Shown: one piece after another, positions 1-5,514 of the stretch | How positions within the stretch are numbered: position 1 is the first letter of the stretch | Layout of the letters: every line of letters starts with the position of its first letter | Source of the DNA: Lysobacteraceae bacterium | GTDB lineage: Bacteria > Pseudomonadota > Gammaproteobacteria > Xanthomonadales > Xanthomonadaceae | Assembly (NCBI GenBank): GCA_003449195.1 | Contig: DMID01000175.1 | Span: 1-5,514 of the forward strand | Length of the DNA: 5,514 bases | Direction of reading: 5' to 3' | Program-made: the position numbers and the translations under genes | The notes under the pieces: generated by a model | What the model saw: the letters and a program-made list of their open reading frames with translations, nothing else | What the model was told of the DNA's origin: nothing | Databases searched by the model: none

Positions 1-518
1 CGGAGGCCAGCGCTGCCAACATCGCCCCGCGTCCGCCGCTGCGCCGTGCCGGCAAGGATGCGGCCGCCGCGAAATCGCGTTTCACCGTGCAGGGCGTGGG
101 CAATCTGCTGGTGCAGCTGGCCCGCTGCTGCCACCCGGTGGCCGGCGAGCCGATCGCCGGCTACATCACCCAGGGGCGTGGCGTGACCGTGCATCGCGCC
201 GATTGCGCATCGTTCCGGCGCATGGCCGCCACGCACCCCGAACGCGTGTTGCCGGTGGAGTGGGGGCAGGCCGGCGGCGGCTACGAGGTGGACGTGCAGA
301 TCACCGCCGCCGACCGCAAATGGCTGCTCAAGGACATCACCAACCTGATCGCCCAGGCCGATGCGCACGTGCTGGACATCCACAGCGAAGCCCTGCGCGA
401 CAGCGGCCGCGCGCGCTTTCGCCTGCGCTTGCGGGTGGCCGATTACGGCCAGCTGTCGATGCTGCTTGGCAAGCTCGACGCCTTGCCCGGCGTCGAAGAG
501 GCCATGCGACAGGGGTGA
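1..518 (+). CDS. relA: RelA, (p)ppGpp synthetase (GTP pyrophosphokinase), C-terminal part
   Basis: This is the last 171 codons (frame starting at base 3) of a RelA/SpoT-family protein; the start lies off the left edge. RelA is a ribosome-associated cytoplasmic enzyme that transfers pyrophosphate from ATP to GTP or GDP when uncharged tRNA enters the A site. The catalytic domains are not in view. What is seen is the regulatory C-terminus: the zinc-finger-like/conserved-cysteine region with an ARCCHP motif (bases 117-137), then ITQGRG and VHRADC (to base 206), followed by an ACT/RRM-type domain from about base 282, where the segment DRKWLLKDITNLI matches the family pattern. The ITQGRG...VHRADC wording follows RelA rather than SpoT, as known from E. 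coli RelA, hence the symbol. It ends with TGA at 516-518. The alternative, a bifunctional Rel/SpoT, cannot be formally excluded without the N-terminal half. Confidence 0.94.
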   Translation, partial: EASAANIAPRPPLRRAGKDAAAAKSRFTVQGVGNLLVQLARCCHPVAGEPIAGYITQGRGVTVHRADCASFRRMAATHPERVLPVEWGQAGGGYEVDVQITAADRKWLLKDITNLIAQADAHVLDIHSEALRDSGRARFRLRLRVADYGQLSMLLGKLDALPGVEEAMRQG

Positions 519-564
519 GGCGGCTGTTTGCGCGGTACTGCCGGATGCGTGCCGAGTCGGGCCG

Positions 565-595
565 GGAGCGGTGGACGTGTCGCCTGCGCCGCTTT
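565..595 (+). terminator. weak candidate terminator hairpin downstream of relA
   Basis: A 9-bp stem, of which three pairs are G-U, can form between 565-573 and 587-595 around a 13-base loop, about 47 bases after the relA stop. Only TTT closes the stem and there is no real U-tract, so an intrinsic terminator is doubtful. It may simply be chance pairing in GC-rich DNA. Confidence 0.18.
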
Positions 596-869
596 GCCGA
601 GCGATCTTGCCGAACGTCTTTCGCGTTGAGCTGGGTTCGGGAAAACAGCCGAAATGTCGTTCGCGCGGTACCGTCACGCCACCTTGTCGAATGCCCTGCC
701 GGTCCGGCGCGGGCGACACGAGTGGGCGGATCGCCATCCAGCCTTTTGCCAAAGGGGCGCAAGTCGAAGCGACATGCCTGAGCGGGCGAATTCACCGGCA
801 GCAGCGGCCACGTATGCCCGCTCGCCGCATCCTGTCGTGTTCAGGCCGCTGCCGTGCGGACGTGCCGTT

Positions 870-875
870 TATCAT
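870..875 (+). promoter_or_regulatory. possible -10 element (TATCAT) before the glycan cassette
   Basis: TATCAT matches the sigma-70 -10 consensus TATAAT at five of six positions and is an A/T-rich spot within a G+C-rich stretch. No good -35 hexamer is present at 15-18 bases upstream, the best being a three-of-six match at 849-854. Transcription from here would begin near 882, leaving a leader of roughly 28 bases before the preferred ATG at 910. It also overlaps the alternative in-frame ATG at 874. This is a tentative call. Confidence 0.22.
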
Positions 876-876
876 G

Positions 877-899
877 ACCGTCTGTTTCCAACGGGCGGT
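877..899 (+). promoter_or_regulatory. stem-loop at the ribosome-binding region of the SDR-like gene
   Basis: Bases 877-886 can pair along their whole length with 890-899 in RNA: ten consecutive pairs, two of them G-U, around the 3-base loop UCC at 887-889. The 3' arm ends 10 bases before the ATG at 910 and covers the GGGCGG part of the only purine-rich stretch (893-901) that could serve as a ribosome-binding site. The structure could therefore limit translation initiation. The wobble pairs mean the same hairpin would be weaker on the opposite strand. If transcription starts inside the 5' arm, the hairpin would not form. The pairing is seen; any function is inferred. Confidence 0.35.
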
Positions 900-909
900 G
901 GTCTTGTCG

Positions 910-1770
910 ATGTCCATTCTCGTCACCGGCGCAAGCAGTCAGGTGGGCCTGTACGTGCGGCGGCGACTGGCGGGCGCGCAATCGCTGACGCTGGTCGGCC
1001 GGACGCGGGCCCGTGTTGCCGCGCCGGGCGAAATCTGGGTGCAGGCCGACATGTCGGGCGATCCGCCGCCCGCGGCCTTGTCCGAGGCCGACGCCATCAT
1101 CAGTTTCGGGCCGATGGACGGGCTGTCGGCATGGCTGGCGCGGCAAAAGCGCGTCGCCGCGCACCACGTGGTGGCCACCAGCTCGATGAGCGCGGTGAGC
1201 AAGCGCGATTCGCCAGTCGAGGCCGATCGTGTGTTGTCGGCACGCCTGCGCGCCGGCGAGGAGGCCTTGATCGCCCAATGCGAGCGGCTCGGCATCGGCT
1301 GGACGATCCTGCGGCCGACGATGATCTATGGCGCCGGTCTGGACCACAACCTGACGCCGATCGCGCGGATGGCGCGCCGTACCCGCGTGTTGCCGCTGCC
1401 GCAGGCCTCGGGCTTGCGCCAGCCGGTCCATGCCGAAGACGTGGCCGTGGCGACCATTGCCGCCGTGCGCGATGGTGCTGCGACGGGGCGCATCGTCGAG
1501 ATCGGCGGCGGCGAACGCCTGTCGTACCTTGCGATGTTCCAGCGTCTGCGCGAAAGCCTGGGTTGCCGGGTCATGCCGGTGCCGGTTCCCGGCGTGGCCT
1601 TGCGCGCCGCCGCCGCGTTGCTGCCTCCGATGCGTGGTCCGTTGGGCCGGCTAGAGGCTGACCTCGTCGCTGACAACACCGTGTTGAATGCGTTGCTCGA
1701 CGTGGCCCCGCGCCCGTTCCATCCTGATGCCGATACATGGCGGCCACGGACATGGCCGGAGACGGAATGA
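910..1770 (+). CDS. atypical SDR / NAD-dependent epimerase-like protein
   Basis: This encodes a 286-residue Rossmann-fold protein of the extended or atypical short-chain dehydrogenase/reductase superfamily, expected to be cytosolic and to bind NAD(P). Residues 3-13 give the first strand and the nucleotide-binding turn (ILVTGASSQVG), with Ser10 where TGxxGxxG has its middle glycine. Further family landmarks are the VVATSSMS strand end (87-94), RPTMIYG (135-141) and QPVHAEDVA (171-179). The catalytic YxxxK pair is not recognisable: the stretch where it should lie (about 100-120, around VLSARLRAGEEAL) has neither the Tyr nor the Lys. The ATG at 910 is preferred because it sits directly before the Rossmann strand; an in-frame ATG at 874 would add 12 residues. 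Its stop overlaps the next glycosyltransferase start (ATGA), so a role in sugar-nucleotide or glycolipid precursor metabolism is inferred. The substrate is unknown. Confidence 0.85.
   Translation: MSILVTGASSQVGLYVRRRLAGAQSLTLVGRTRARVAAPGEIWVQADMSGDPPPAALSEADAIISFGPMDGLSAWLARQKRVAAHHVVATSSMSAVSKRDSPVEADRVLSARLRAGEEALIAQCERLGIGWTILRPTMIYGAGLDHNLTPIARMARRTRVLPLPQASGLRQPVHAEDVAVATIAAVRDGAATGRIVEIGGGERLSYLAMFQRLRESLGCRVMPVPVPGVALRAAAALLPPMRGPLGRLEADLVADNTVLNALLDVAPRPFHPDADTWRPRTWPETE
1758..1761 (+). promoter_or_regulatory. ribosome-binding site GGAG deciding the first glycosyltransferase start
   Basis: GGAG lies five bases before the ATG at 1767, inside the end of the SDR-like gene. It supports that ATG over the in-frame ATGs at 1737 and 1752, and fits coupled translation through the ATGA overlap. 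Confidence 0.7.
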
Positions 1771-2756
1771 GTACTGCATTGACCACCTCCATCGCGTTGT
1801 GCACCTACAACGGCGAGCGCTTCCTGCAGGCGCAACTGGACAGTCTGCTGGCGCAGACGCGTCTGCCCGACCAGATCGTCGTTTTCGACGATGCATCGCA
1901 GGACGGGACTTGGTTGATCCTCGAGGCATTTGCGCAACAGGCCCGGCAGCGCGGCATCGAGGTGCTGCTGCGGCGTCAGCCCGTCAATGTCGGTTATGTG
2001 CGCAATTTCGAGGCGGCACTGGCCGAATGCAGCGGCGAGATCGTGTTCCTGTGCGATCAGGACGATGTCTGGCACTCGGACAAGATCGAACGCATGGCTC
2101 AGCGTTTCGAGGCCGAACCGGGCCTGACGATGTTGCACACCGATGCGCGGCTGGTGGATGCCGATGGCCGTGACATGCACGTGAGCGCATTCAAAGCCTT
2201 CGAAGTATCGCGTGCGGAGATCCGCGCGATGCATGCGGGGCGCGCGTTCGACGTGTTGCTCAATCGAAGCATCGCTACCGGCGCGACGATGGCGGTACGC
2301 GTGCACGTGGTGCGTGACGCGCCACAGGCACCGGCAGGGTGGATTCATGACGAATGGCTGGCACTGGTGGCATCGCTGGCGGGAAAGGCTGACACGCTGG
2401 ACTGCGCCCTGATCGATTATCGCCAGCATGGCGGCAATCAGATTGGCGCGAAGGCGAGAAACTGGCGTGAGCGGCTGGGAGGGGGCATTTCGCGGGGTGT
2501 GTACATGCACCGCATCGTCCAGCGGGCACAGGCATTGCTCGAGCGGACAGGGGAAGGCAGCAGTTTTTCCATGCCCGGGGAGTTGCGGGAAAGGGTGGAA
2601 CAGCGGCTTGCGCACGCCGCCGTCCGTTTGCATATGCCAGCCTCCCTTGTTGATCGTTTGCCGTTGGTGACGAGGGAAACGACCAGTGGCCGTTATTGGC
2701 GCTACTCCTCCGGCTGGCGCTCCGTGATCAGTGATCTGGCGGGGTTGCGCCGGTGA
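1767..2756 (+). CDS. family 2 glycosyltransferase (DQDDVW type)
   Basis: This encodes a 329-residue GT2 enzyme with a GT-A fold that transfers a sugar from a nucleotide donor to a growing glycan at the cytoplasmic face. The N-terminal half holds the donor-binding motifs: SIALCTYNGERFL (8-20), VVFDDASQDGT (38-48, with Asp41/Asp42), and DQDDVW at 97-102, the metal-binding DxD-type motif. WIHDEW (192-197) carries the acidic residues expected of the catalytic-base region, and YRQHGGNQIGA (218-228) is typical of this subgroup, which is common in O-antigen and capsule clusters. The C-terminal 100 residues are Arg-rich, less conserved, and lack a clear membrane segment. The start at ATG 1767 is supported by a GGAG site and a 4-base overlap with the gene before. 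Its stop overlaps the next start (GTGA). The length is normal and all key residues are present. The sugar is unknown; rhamnose is one common donor in related enzymes. Confidence 0.92.
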   Translation: MSTALTTSIALCTYNGERFLQAQLDSLLAQTRLPDQIVVFDDASQDGTWLILEAFAQQARQRGIEVLLRRQPVNVGYVRNFEAALAECSGEIVFLCDQDDVWHSDKIERMAQRFEAEPGLTMLHTDARLVDADGRDMHVSAFKAFEVSRAEIRAMHAGRAFDVLLNRSIATGATMAVRVHVVRDAPQAPAGWIHDEWLALVASLAGKADTLDCALIDYRQHGGNQIGAKARNWRERLGGGISRGVYMHRIVQRAQALLERTGEGSSFSMPGELRERVEQRLAHAAVRLHMPASLVDRLPLVTRETTSGRYWRYSSGWRSVISDLAGLRR

Positions 2757-3667
2757 ACGTGGTGTCGGCAGGTGGTTCGGCGGCCCGTGTCTGCGCCGTC
2801 GTGGTGACTTTCAGGCCGGACCTGGAGACGGCATCGAAAGTGTTCGATGCGGTACGCCCGCAGGTGGATGAACTGCTGGTGTTCGACAATGGCAGTGGCA
2901 GCGGATTTGATGCGCTGTTCGAGGCCGAGGCTGCGCGTGGCGGTCATGTGCTGCGTTCGCCGGATAATCTCGGTATCGGGGCTGCCATCAATCGTGCCGC
3001 CGAATGGGCAATCAGTTCGGCTTGCACGCATTTGCTGATGCTCGATCAGGACAGCGTGCTCGAATCCGGTGCGGTCCAGGTGCTTTTCGATGCTTTGGAA
3101 AGGCTGGGCGCCGTTGCGGTCGGGCCGCAGTTCCGCGACGCACGCAGTGGGCAGCTGGCGCCATTCGTCAAGATCGGTTTTCCCTTCAATGAAAAGTTGC
3201 AGGGTGGGCCCGGACAAGTGGTTGAAGCGGACTTCCTGATCACGTCCGGCACGTTGGTGGATTTGCGGGATTTCATTGCATCCGGCGGCCTTGACGAAGG
3301 CATCTTCATCGACAATGTGGATCTGGAATGGAGTTTCCGCATGCGCCACCACGGTGGTCGCTTGTATGGCGTTTGCGATGCGCACATGCGCCATGCGATC
3401 GGTGAACGGCTGGCCTGGCGTGGTTTGAAACGTTCTGGCGTGATCCTGCATTCGCCGCTGCGGCTGTACTACATCATGCGAAACCGGGTGCTTTTGTATC
3501 GCCGTGTGGAAACGCCGGCGATCTGGATAGCCCAGGACGTTCCGCGCCTGTTCTTGCGTTTCGTCGGTACCGGCCTGTTCGTTGCCCCCCGGCTGCGTTA
3601 TCTGCGCGAAATGGTGCGCGGGTTGGCTGATGGCATTCGTGGACGTTCCGGGCCTTACCCCGGATGA
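2753..3667 (+). CDS. family 2 glycosyltransferase, rhamnosyltransferase-like
   Basis: This encodes a 304-residue GT-A fold enzyme resembling the bacterial L-rhamnosyltransferase branch of GT2 (RfbN/WbbL-like). Motifs in order are AVVVTFRPD (15-23), the first-strand signature; VFDNGS (43-48); LDQDS at 97-101, the DxD equivalent; and the strongly diagnostic IDNVDLEWSFR (186-196), with Asp187, Asp190 and Glu192 as likely metal- or base-related residues. A Leu/Tyr/Arg-rich stretch (SPLRLYYIMRNRVLLYRR) near residues 234-251 is also usual in this branch. No transmembrane span is evident, so it probably acts peripherally at the inner membrane. The GTG at 2753 overlaps the previous stop (GTGA), with a G-rich GGCGGGG at 2738-2744 as a plausible ribosome-binding site; GTG codons at 2759 and 2762 are alternatives. 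Sampled lines are about 53-63% G+C, lower than the neighbours. If it uses dTDP-L-rhamnose, that donor must be made elsewhere. Confidence 0.9.
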   Translation: MNVVSAGGSAARVCAVVVTFRPDLETASKVFDAVRPQVDELLVFDNGSGSGFDALFEAEAARGGHVLRSPDNLGIGAAINRAAEWAISSACTHLLMLDQDSVLESGAVQVLFDALERLGAVAVGPQFRDARSGQLAPFVKIGFPFNEKLQGGPGQVVEADFLITSGTLVDLRDFIASGGLDEGIFIDNVDLEWSFRMRHHGGRLYGVCDAHMRHAIGERLAWRGLKRSGVILHSPLRLYYIMRNRVLLYRRVETPAIWIAQDVPRLFLRFVGTGLFVAPRLRYLREMVRGLADGIRGRSGPYPG

Positions 3668-3694
3668 TCGCGAGAGCGTGAACCGTCGCGGGAC

Positions 3695-3710
3695 GGCCCG
3701 TTGCCGGGCC
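3695..3710 (+). terminator. GC-rich hairpin after the glycosyltransferase genes, possible terminator
   Basis: GGCCCG (3695-3700) and CGGGCC (3705-3710) form a perfect 6-bp G/C stem around the loop TTGC. It starts 28 bases after the last stop of the cassette. A second, weaker pairing (CGCGA 3669-3673 with TCGCG 3686-3690) precedes it, and a CCGGGCCCGG palindrome (3704-3713) competes with it. No U-tract follows, so termination may be partial or depend on other factors. Confidence 0.28.
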
Positions 3711-3734
3711 CGGGCCGGGGAGTGCCCGACGCGC

Positions 3735-3740
3735 TAGACT
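3735..3740 (+). promoter_or_regulatory. possible -10 element (TAGACT) for mrcB
   Basis: TAGACT in the context GCGCTAGACTC matches the -10 consensus at four of six positions. It lies 27 bases before the GTG start of mrcB, so transcription would give a leader of about 20 bases. No convincing -35 is seen at the usual spacing. Its TAG is also the in-frame stop that bounds the mrcB reading frame upstream. Confidence 0.3.
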
Positions 3741-3767
3741 CATGCAGTCCCACATGTCCGCATCCCC

Positions 3768-5514
3768 GTGCCCAAACGCTACGACTACGACCCCGAAGAG
3801 TTCGACGACGAAGACGGCGACGAGGGTTCGCCCGAGTGGCGGCAGCGGCTGATCACCTGGGGGCTGGCGGCCGTCGCGCTGGGGCTGGGGTTCATGATCC
3901 CCTACGTGTTGTACCTGAACCATCAGGTGACGCTGCGTTTCGGCGAGCTGCGCTGGCAGGTGCCCACGCGCGTCTACGGGCGGCCGCTGGATCTTTCGCC
4001 CGGGCTGGCGATGGACGCGGCCACGCTGAAGACCGAGCTGGATGCCGCGTCCTATCACGAGGATGCGACGGCGAAGGCGCCGGGCAGCTATGTACGCGAC
4101 GGCGGCCGTTTCGTGATCTCCAACCGCGGTTTCATCGACGTGGACGGCAAGGTGCCGGCGCGACGCGTCGAAGTCACTCTGTCCGGCAGCCGCGTGGCCG
4201 GCCTGCGCGATGCGAACACGAAGAAATCCCTGCGCGCGGCCCGGCTGGACCCGGCCCGCATCGCCACGCTGTACGGGCAGAAGCAGGAGGAGCGCCGGCT
4301 GGTGCGGGTGGACGAGGTGCCCGACTTGCTGGTCACCGGGCTGCAGGCGGTGGAAGACCGCGACTTCAAGTACCACCACGGCATCGACCTGAGCGGCATG
4401 GCGCGCGCGCTGTGGCTGATGATCAAGTCCGGCGGCCACGTCAAGCAGGGCGCCAGCACCTTGACCCAGCAGCTGGCGCGCAGCGGCCTGCTCGGCATCG
4501 GCAAGGAGCAGACCCTCACCCGCAAGTTCAACGAGGTGCTGTACGCGCTGATCATGGAGGCGCGCTACGACAAGCGCACCATCCTGGAGGCCTACCTCAA
4601 CCAGGTGTATCTGGGCCAGCACGGCAGCCAGGCCATCCACGGCGTGGCTTCTGGGGCCGAATTCTGGTTCGGGCGCGACCTCAAGTCGCTCAGCGACGAG
4701 CAGATCGCGCTGTTGATCGGCATGGTCAAGGGGCCCTCGTATTACGACCCGCGCCGCAATCCCGAGCGTGCCACCGAACGCCGCAACTACGCGCTGGCCA
4801 AGATGCACGAAACCGGCCTGATCGACGATGCGGCCTGGGCAAAGGCCAAGGCCGCGCCGCTGGAAGTCACGAAGGAGCCGGGCATCGTTGCCGCCAACCG
4901 GTTCCCGGCCTACGTGGATCTGGTCCGCCGCCAGCTGGCCCGCGACTATCCGGAAGATGCCCTGCAAGGCGCCGGCCTGAGCGTGCTGACCGGCATGTCG
5001 CCGTCGGCGCAGGCCTATGCCGAAGGTGCGGTGACGCGCACGGTCAAGTCGCTGCAGGTGGGCAAGCGCCCGCCCTTGCAGGCCGGCATGGTGCTGACCG
5101 ACGTGCACGACGGCGACGTGCTGGCCGTGGTCGGAAGCGCCCAGCCGGACAAGCCCGGCTTCGACCGCGCGCTGGATGCGCAGCGTCCGGTCGGTTCATT
5201 GATCAAGCCGTTCCTGTACCTGCTTGCGTTGGCCCAGCCGGAGCGCTGGACGCTGGCCAGCTGGATCGAGGATGCGCCGATCACCGTGCAGCTGGACAAG
5301 GGCCGCAACTGGACGCCGGACAATGCCGACCACCGCAGCCACGGCACCGTGCGGCTGGTGGATGCGCTGGCCCATTCGTACAACCAGGCCACGGTGCGGC
5401 TGGGCATGCAGGTGCGGCCCGAGCGCGTGGCCCAGCTGATCCATGTGCTGGCCGGGCTGGAGGCCGATGCCAACCCGTCGCTGCTGCTCGGCTCCACCGA
5501 CCAGAGCCCGTATG
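3768..5514 (+). CDS. mrcB: PBP1B, bifunctional peptidoglycan glycosyltransferase/transpeptidase (C-terminus off window)
   Basis: This class A penicillin-binding protein polymerises lipid II into glycan strands and cross-links the peptides in the periplasm. 582 residues are in view; the stop is beyond the right edge (E. coli PBP1B is about 840). In order: an acidic cytoplasmic tail (about 1-24); one membrane anchor (about 28-50); a UB2H-like region (about 70-165), the site for the LpoB activator in enterobacteria; and the GT51 domain with catalytic Glu196 in VEDRDF, QGASTLTQQ (227-235), RKFNEVLYALIMEARY (252-267), EAYLNQVYLGQ (274-284) and GMVKGPS (318-324). The transpeptidase follows, with nucleophile Ser477 in SLIK (Ser477xxLys480) and SYN (537-539). 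The KTG motif is outside the window. The start is GTG 3768: an in-frame TAG at 3735 and no other start codon between leave no alternative before residue 43, inside the membrane span. No Shine-Dalgarno sequence is visible. Confidence 0.95.
   Translation, partial: MPKRYDYDPEEFDDEDGDEGSPEWRQRLITWGLAAVALGLGFMIPYVLYLNHQVTLRFGELRWQVPTRVYGRPLDLSPGLAMDAATLKTELDAASYHEDATAKAPGSYVRDGGRFVISNRGFIDVDGKVPARRVEVTLSGSRVAGLRDANTKKSLRAARLDPARIATLYGQKQEERRLVRVDEVPDLLVTGLQAVEDRDFKYHHGIDLSGMARALWLMIKSGGHVKQGASTLTQQLARSGLLGIGKEQTLTRKFNEVLYALIMEARYDKRTILEAYLNQVYLGQHGSQAIHGVASGAEFWFGRDLKSLSDEQIALLIGMVKGPSYYDPRRNPERATERRNYALAKMHETGLIDDAAWAKAKAAPLEVTKEPGIVAANRFPAYVDLVRRQLARDYPEDALQGAGLSVLTGMSPSAQAYAEGAVTRTVKSLQVGKRPPLQAGMVLTDVHDGDVLAVVGSAQPDKPGFDRALDAQRPVGSLIKPFLYLLALAQPERWTLASWIEDAPITVQLDKGRNWTPDNADHRSHGTVRLVDALAHSYNQATVRLGMQVRPERVAQLIHVLAGLEADANPSLLLGSTDQSPY

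Larger units (their letters stand above)
519..909. other. intergenic region, no convincing gene
   Basis: About 390 bases separate relA from the next gene. Conceptual products in all frames are rich in Arg, Cys and Pro, as expected of non-coding high-GC DNA, and none is recognisable. Structures seen are modest. A stem of up to 9 bp including three G-U pairs can form between 565-573 and 587-595, followed by only three T residues, and is a weak candidate relA terminator. TTCGG/CCGAA pairs at 636-640 and 649-653. CCTTT/AAAGG pairs around a 4-base loop at 742-755. The heptamer TTGCCGA occurs twice, 13 bases apart, at 594-600 and 607-613. A 9-base GCGCGGTAC repeats at 530-538 and 663-671. Sampled lines vary from about 55% to 75% G+C. 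A small RNA or a long 5' leader is possible but not shown. Confidence 0.6.

Noticed and set aside
361..909. Upstream extension of the SDR-like gene in the same frame, back into relA
   Set aside because: The extension overlaps relA, has Arg/Cys/Pro-rich non-coding character, and would put some 180 residues before a Rossmann strand that normally sits at the N-terminus.
654..1661. Open + strand frame overlapping the SDR-like gene (about 335 codons)
   Set aside because: It is a frame-shifted reading of the SDR-like gene with Arg/Ala/Gly-rich content and no family signature.
1326..2633. Open frame on the - strand (about 435 codons) opposite the SDR-like gene and first glycosyltransferase
   Set aside because: It spans two well-supported + strand genes and its composition is that of an antisense shadow.
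2702..3451. Open frame on the - strand opposite the second glycosyltransferase (about 249 codons)
   Set aside because: It is antisense to a gene with intact GT2 motifs and has no recognisable features of its own.
3742..3852. Small + strand frame of 36 codons starting at ATG 3742 and overlapping the start of mrcB
   Set aside because: Its Thr/Ser-rich sequence is the shifted reading of the acidic Asp/Glu tail of PBP1B and it has no ribosome-binding site, so a leader peptide is unlikely.
3474..5108. Long open frame on the - strand opposite mrcB (about 544 codons)
   Set aside because: It lies antisense to a clear PBP1B, is rich in His, Gln, Arg and Ala as expected of a mirrored high-GC gene, and shows no recognisable domain.
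1..5514. CRISPR array, tRNA, insertion sequence or attachment-site repeats
   Set aside because: No regularly spaced direct repeats, tRNA-like cloverleaf, transposase motifs or paired terminal repeats were found on reading the window.

Overview
The window looks like a chromosomal segment of a high-GC gammaproteobacterium. A Xanthomonadaceae/Rhodanobacteraceae-type host (order Lysobacterales) is my best guess. This rests on a proteobacterial RelA C-terminus with the ITQGRG/VHRADC signature, a bona fide PBP1B with an N-terminal acidic tail and UB2H-type region, and G+C that hand counts of individual 60-base lines put at roughly 53-77%. The genus cannot be fixed from this sequence alone. All five genes I can support are on the + strand.

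Layout: (1) positions 1-518 hold the C-terminal quarter of relA, the stringent-response (p)ppGpp synthetase, cut by the left edge. (2) Positions 519-909 are about 390 bases without a convincing gene. They contain weak hairpins and, immediately before the next gene, a 10-bp stem-loop close to its start codon. (3) Positions 910-3667 hold a tight three-gene unit: an atypical short-chain dehydrogenase/epimerase-like NAD(P)-binding protein, a family 2 glycosyltransferase with a DQDDVW motif, and a second family 2 glycosyltransferase of the rhamnosyltransferase-like type. Both junctions are 4-base start/stop overlaps (ATGA and GTGA), so the genes are almost certainly co-transcribed and translationally coupled. 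(4) A 100-base gap holds a GC-rich hairpin and a possible -10 element. (5) From 3768 to the right edge runs mrcB, encoding the bifunctional peptidoglycan synthase PBP1B, with the transglycosylase domain complete and the transpeptidase domain cut after the SxN motif.

How they fit together: relA and mrcB are housekeeping genes (nutrient-stress alarmone; cell-wall synthesis). The three-gene unit between them looks like an accessory glycan-modification cassette. Two cytoplasmic GT2 enzymes probably add one sugar each to a lipid-linked or surface glycan, and the SDR-like protein may make or modify a sugar or lipid precursor. The donor, the acceptor and the final glycan cannot be read from the sequence. 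I found no tRNA, rRNA, CRISPR array, insertion sequence or attachment site. The most interesting points are the missing canonical catalytic residues in the SDR-like protein, the hairpin at its start, and the fall in G+C across the two glycosyltransferases. I do not see convincing evidence of a wholly new system.
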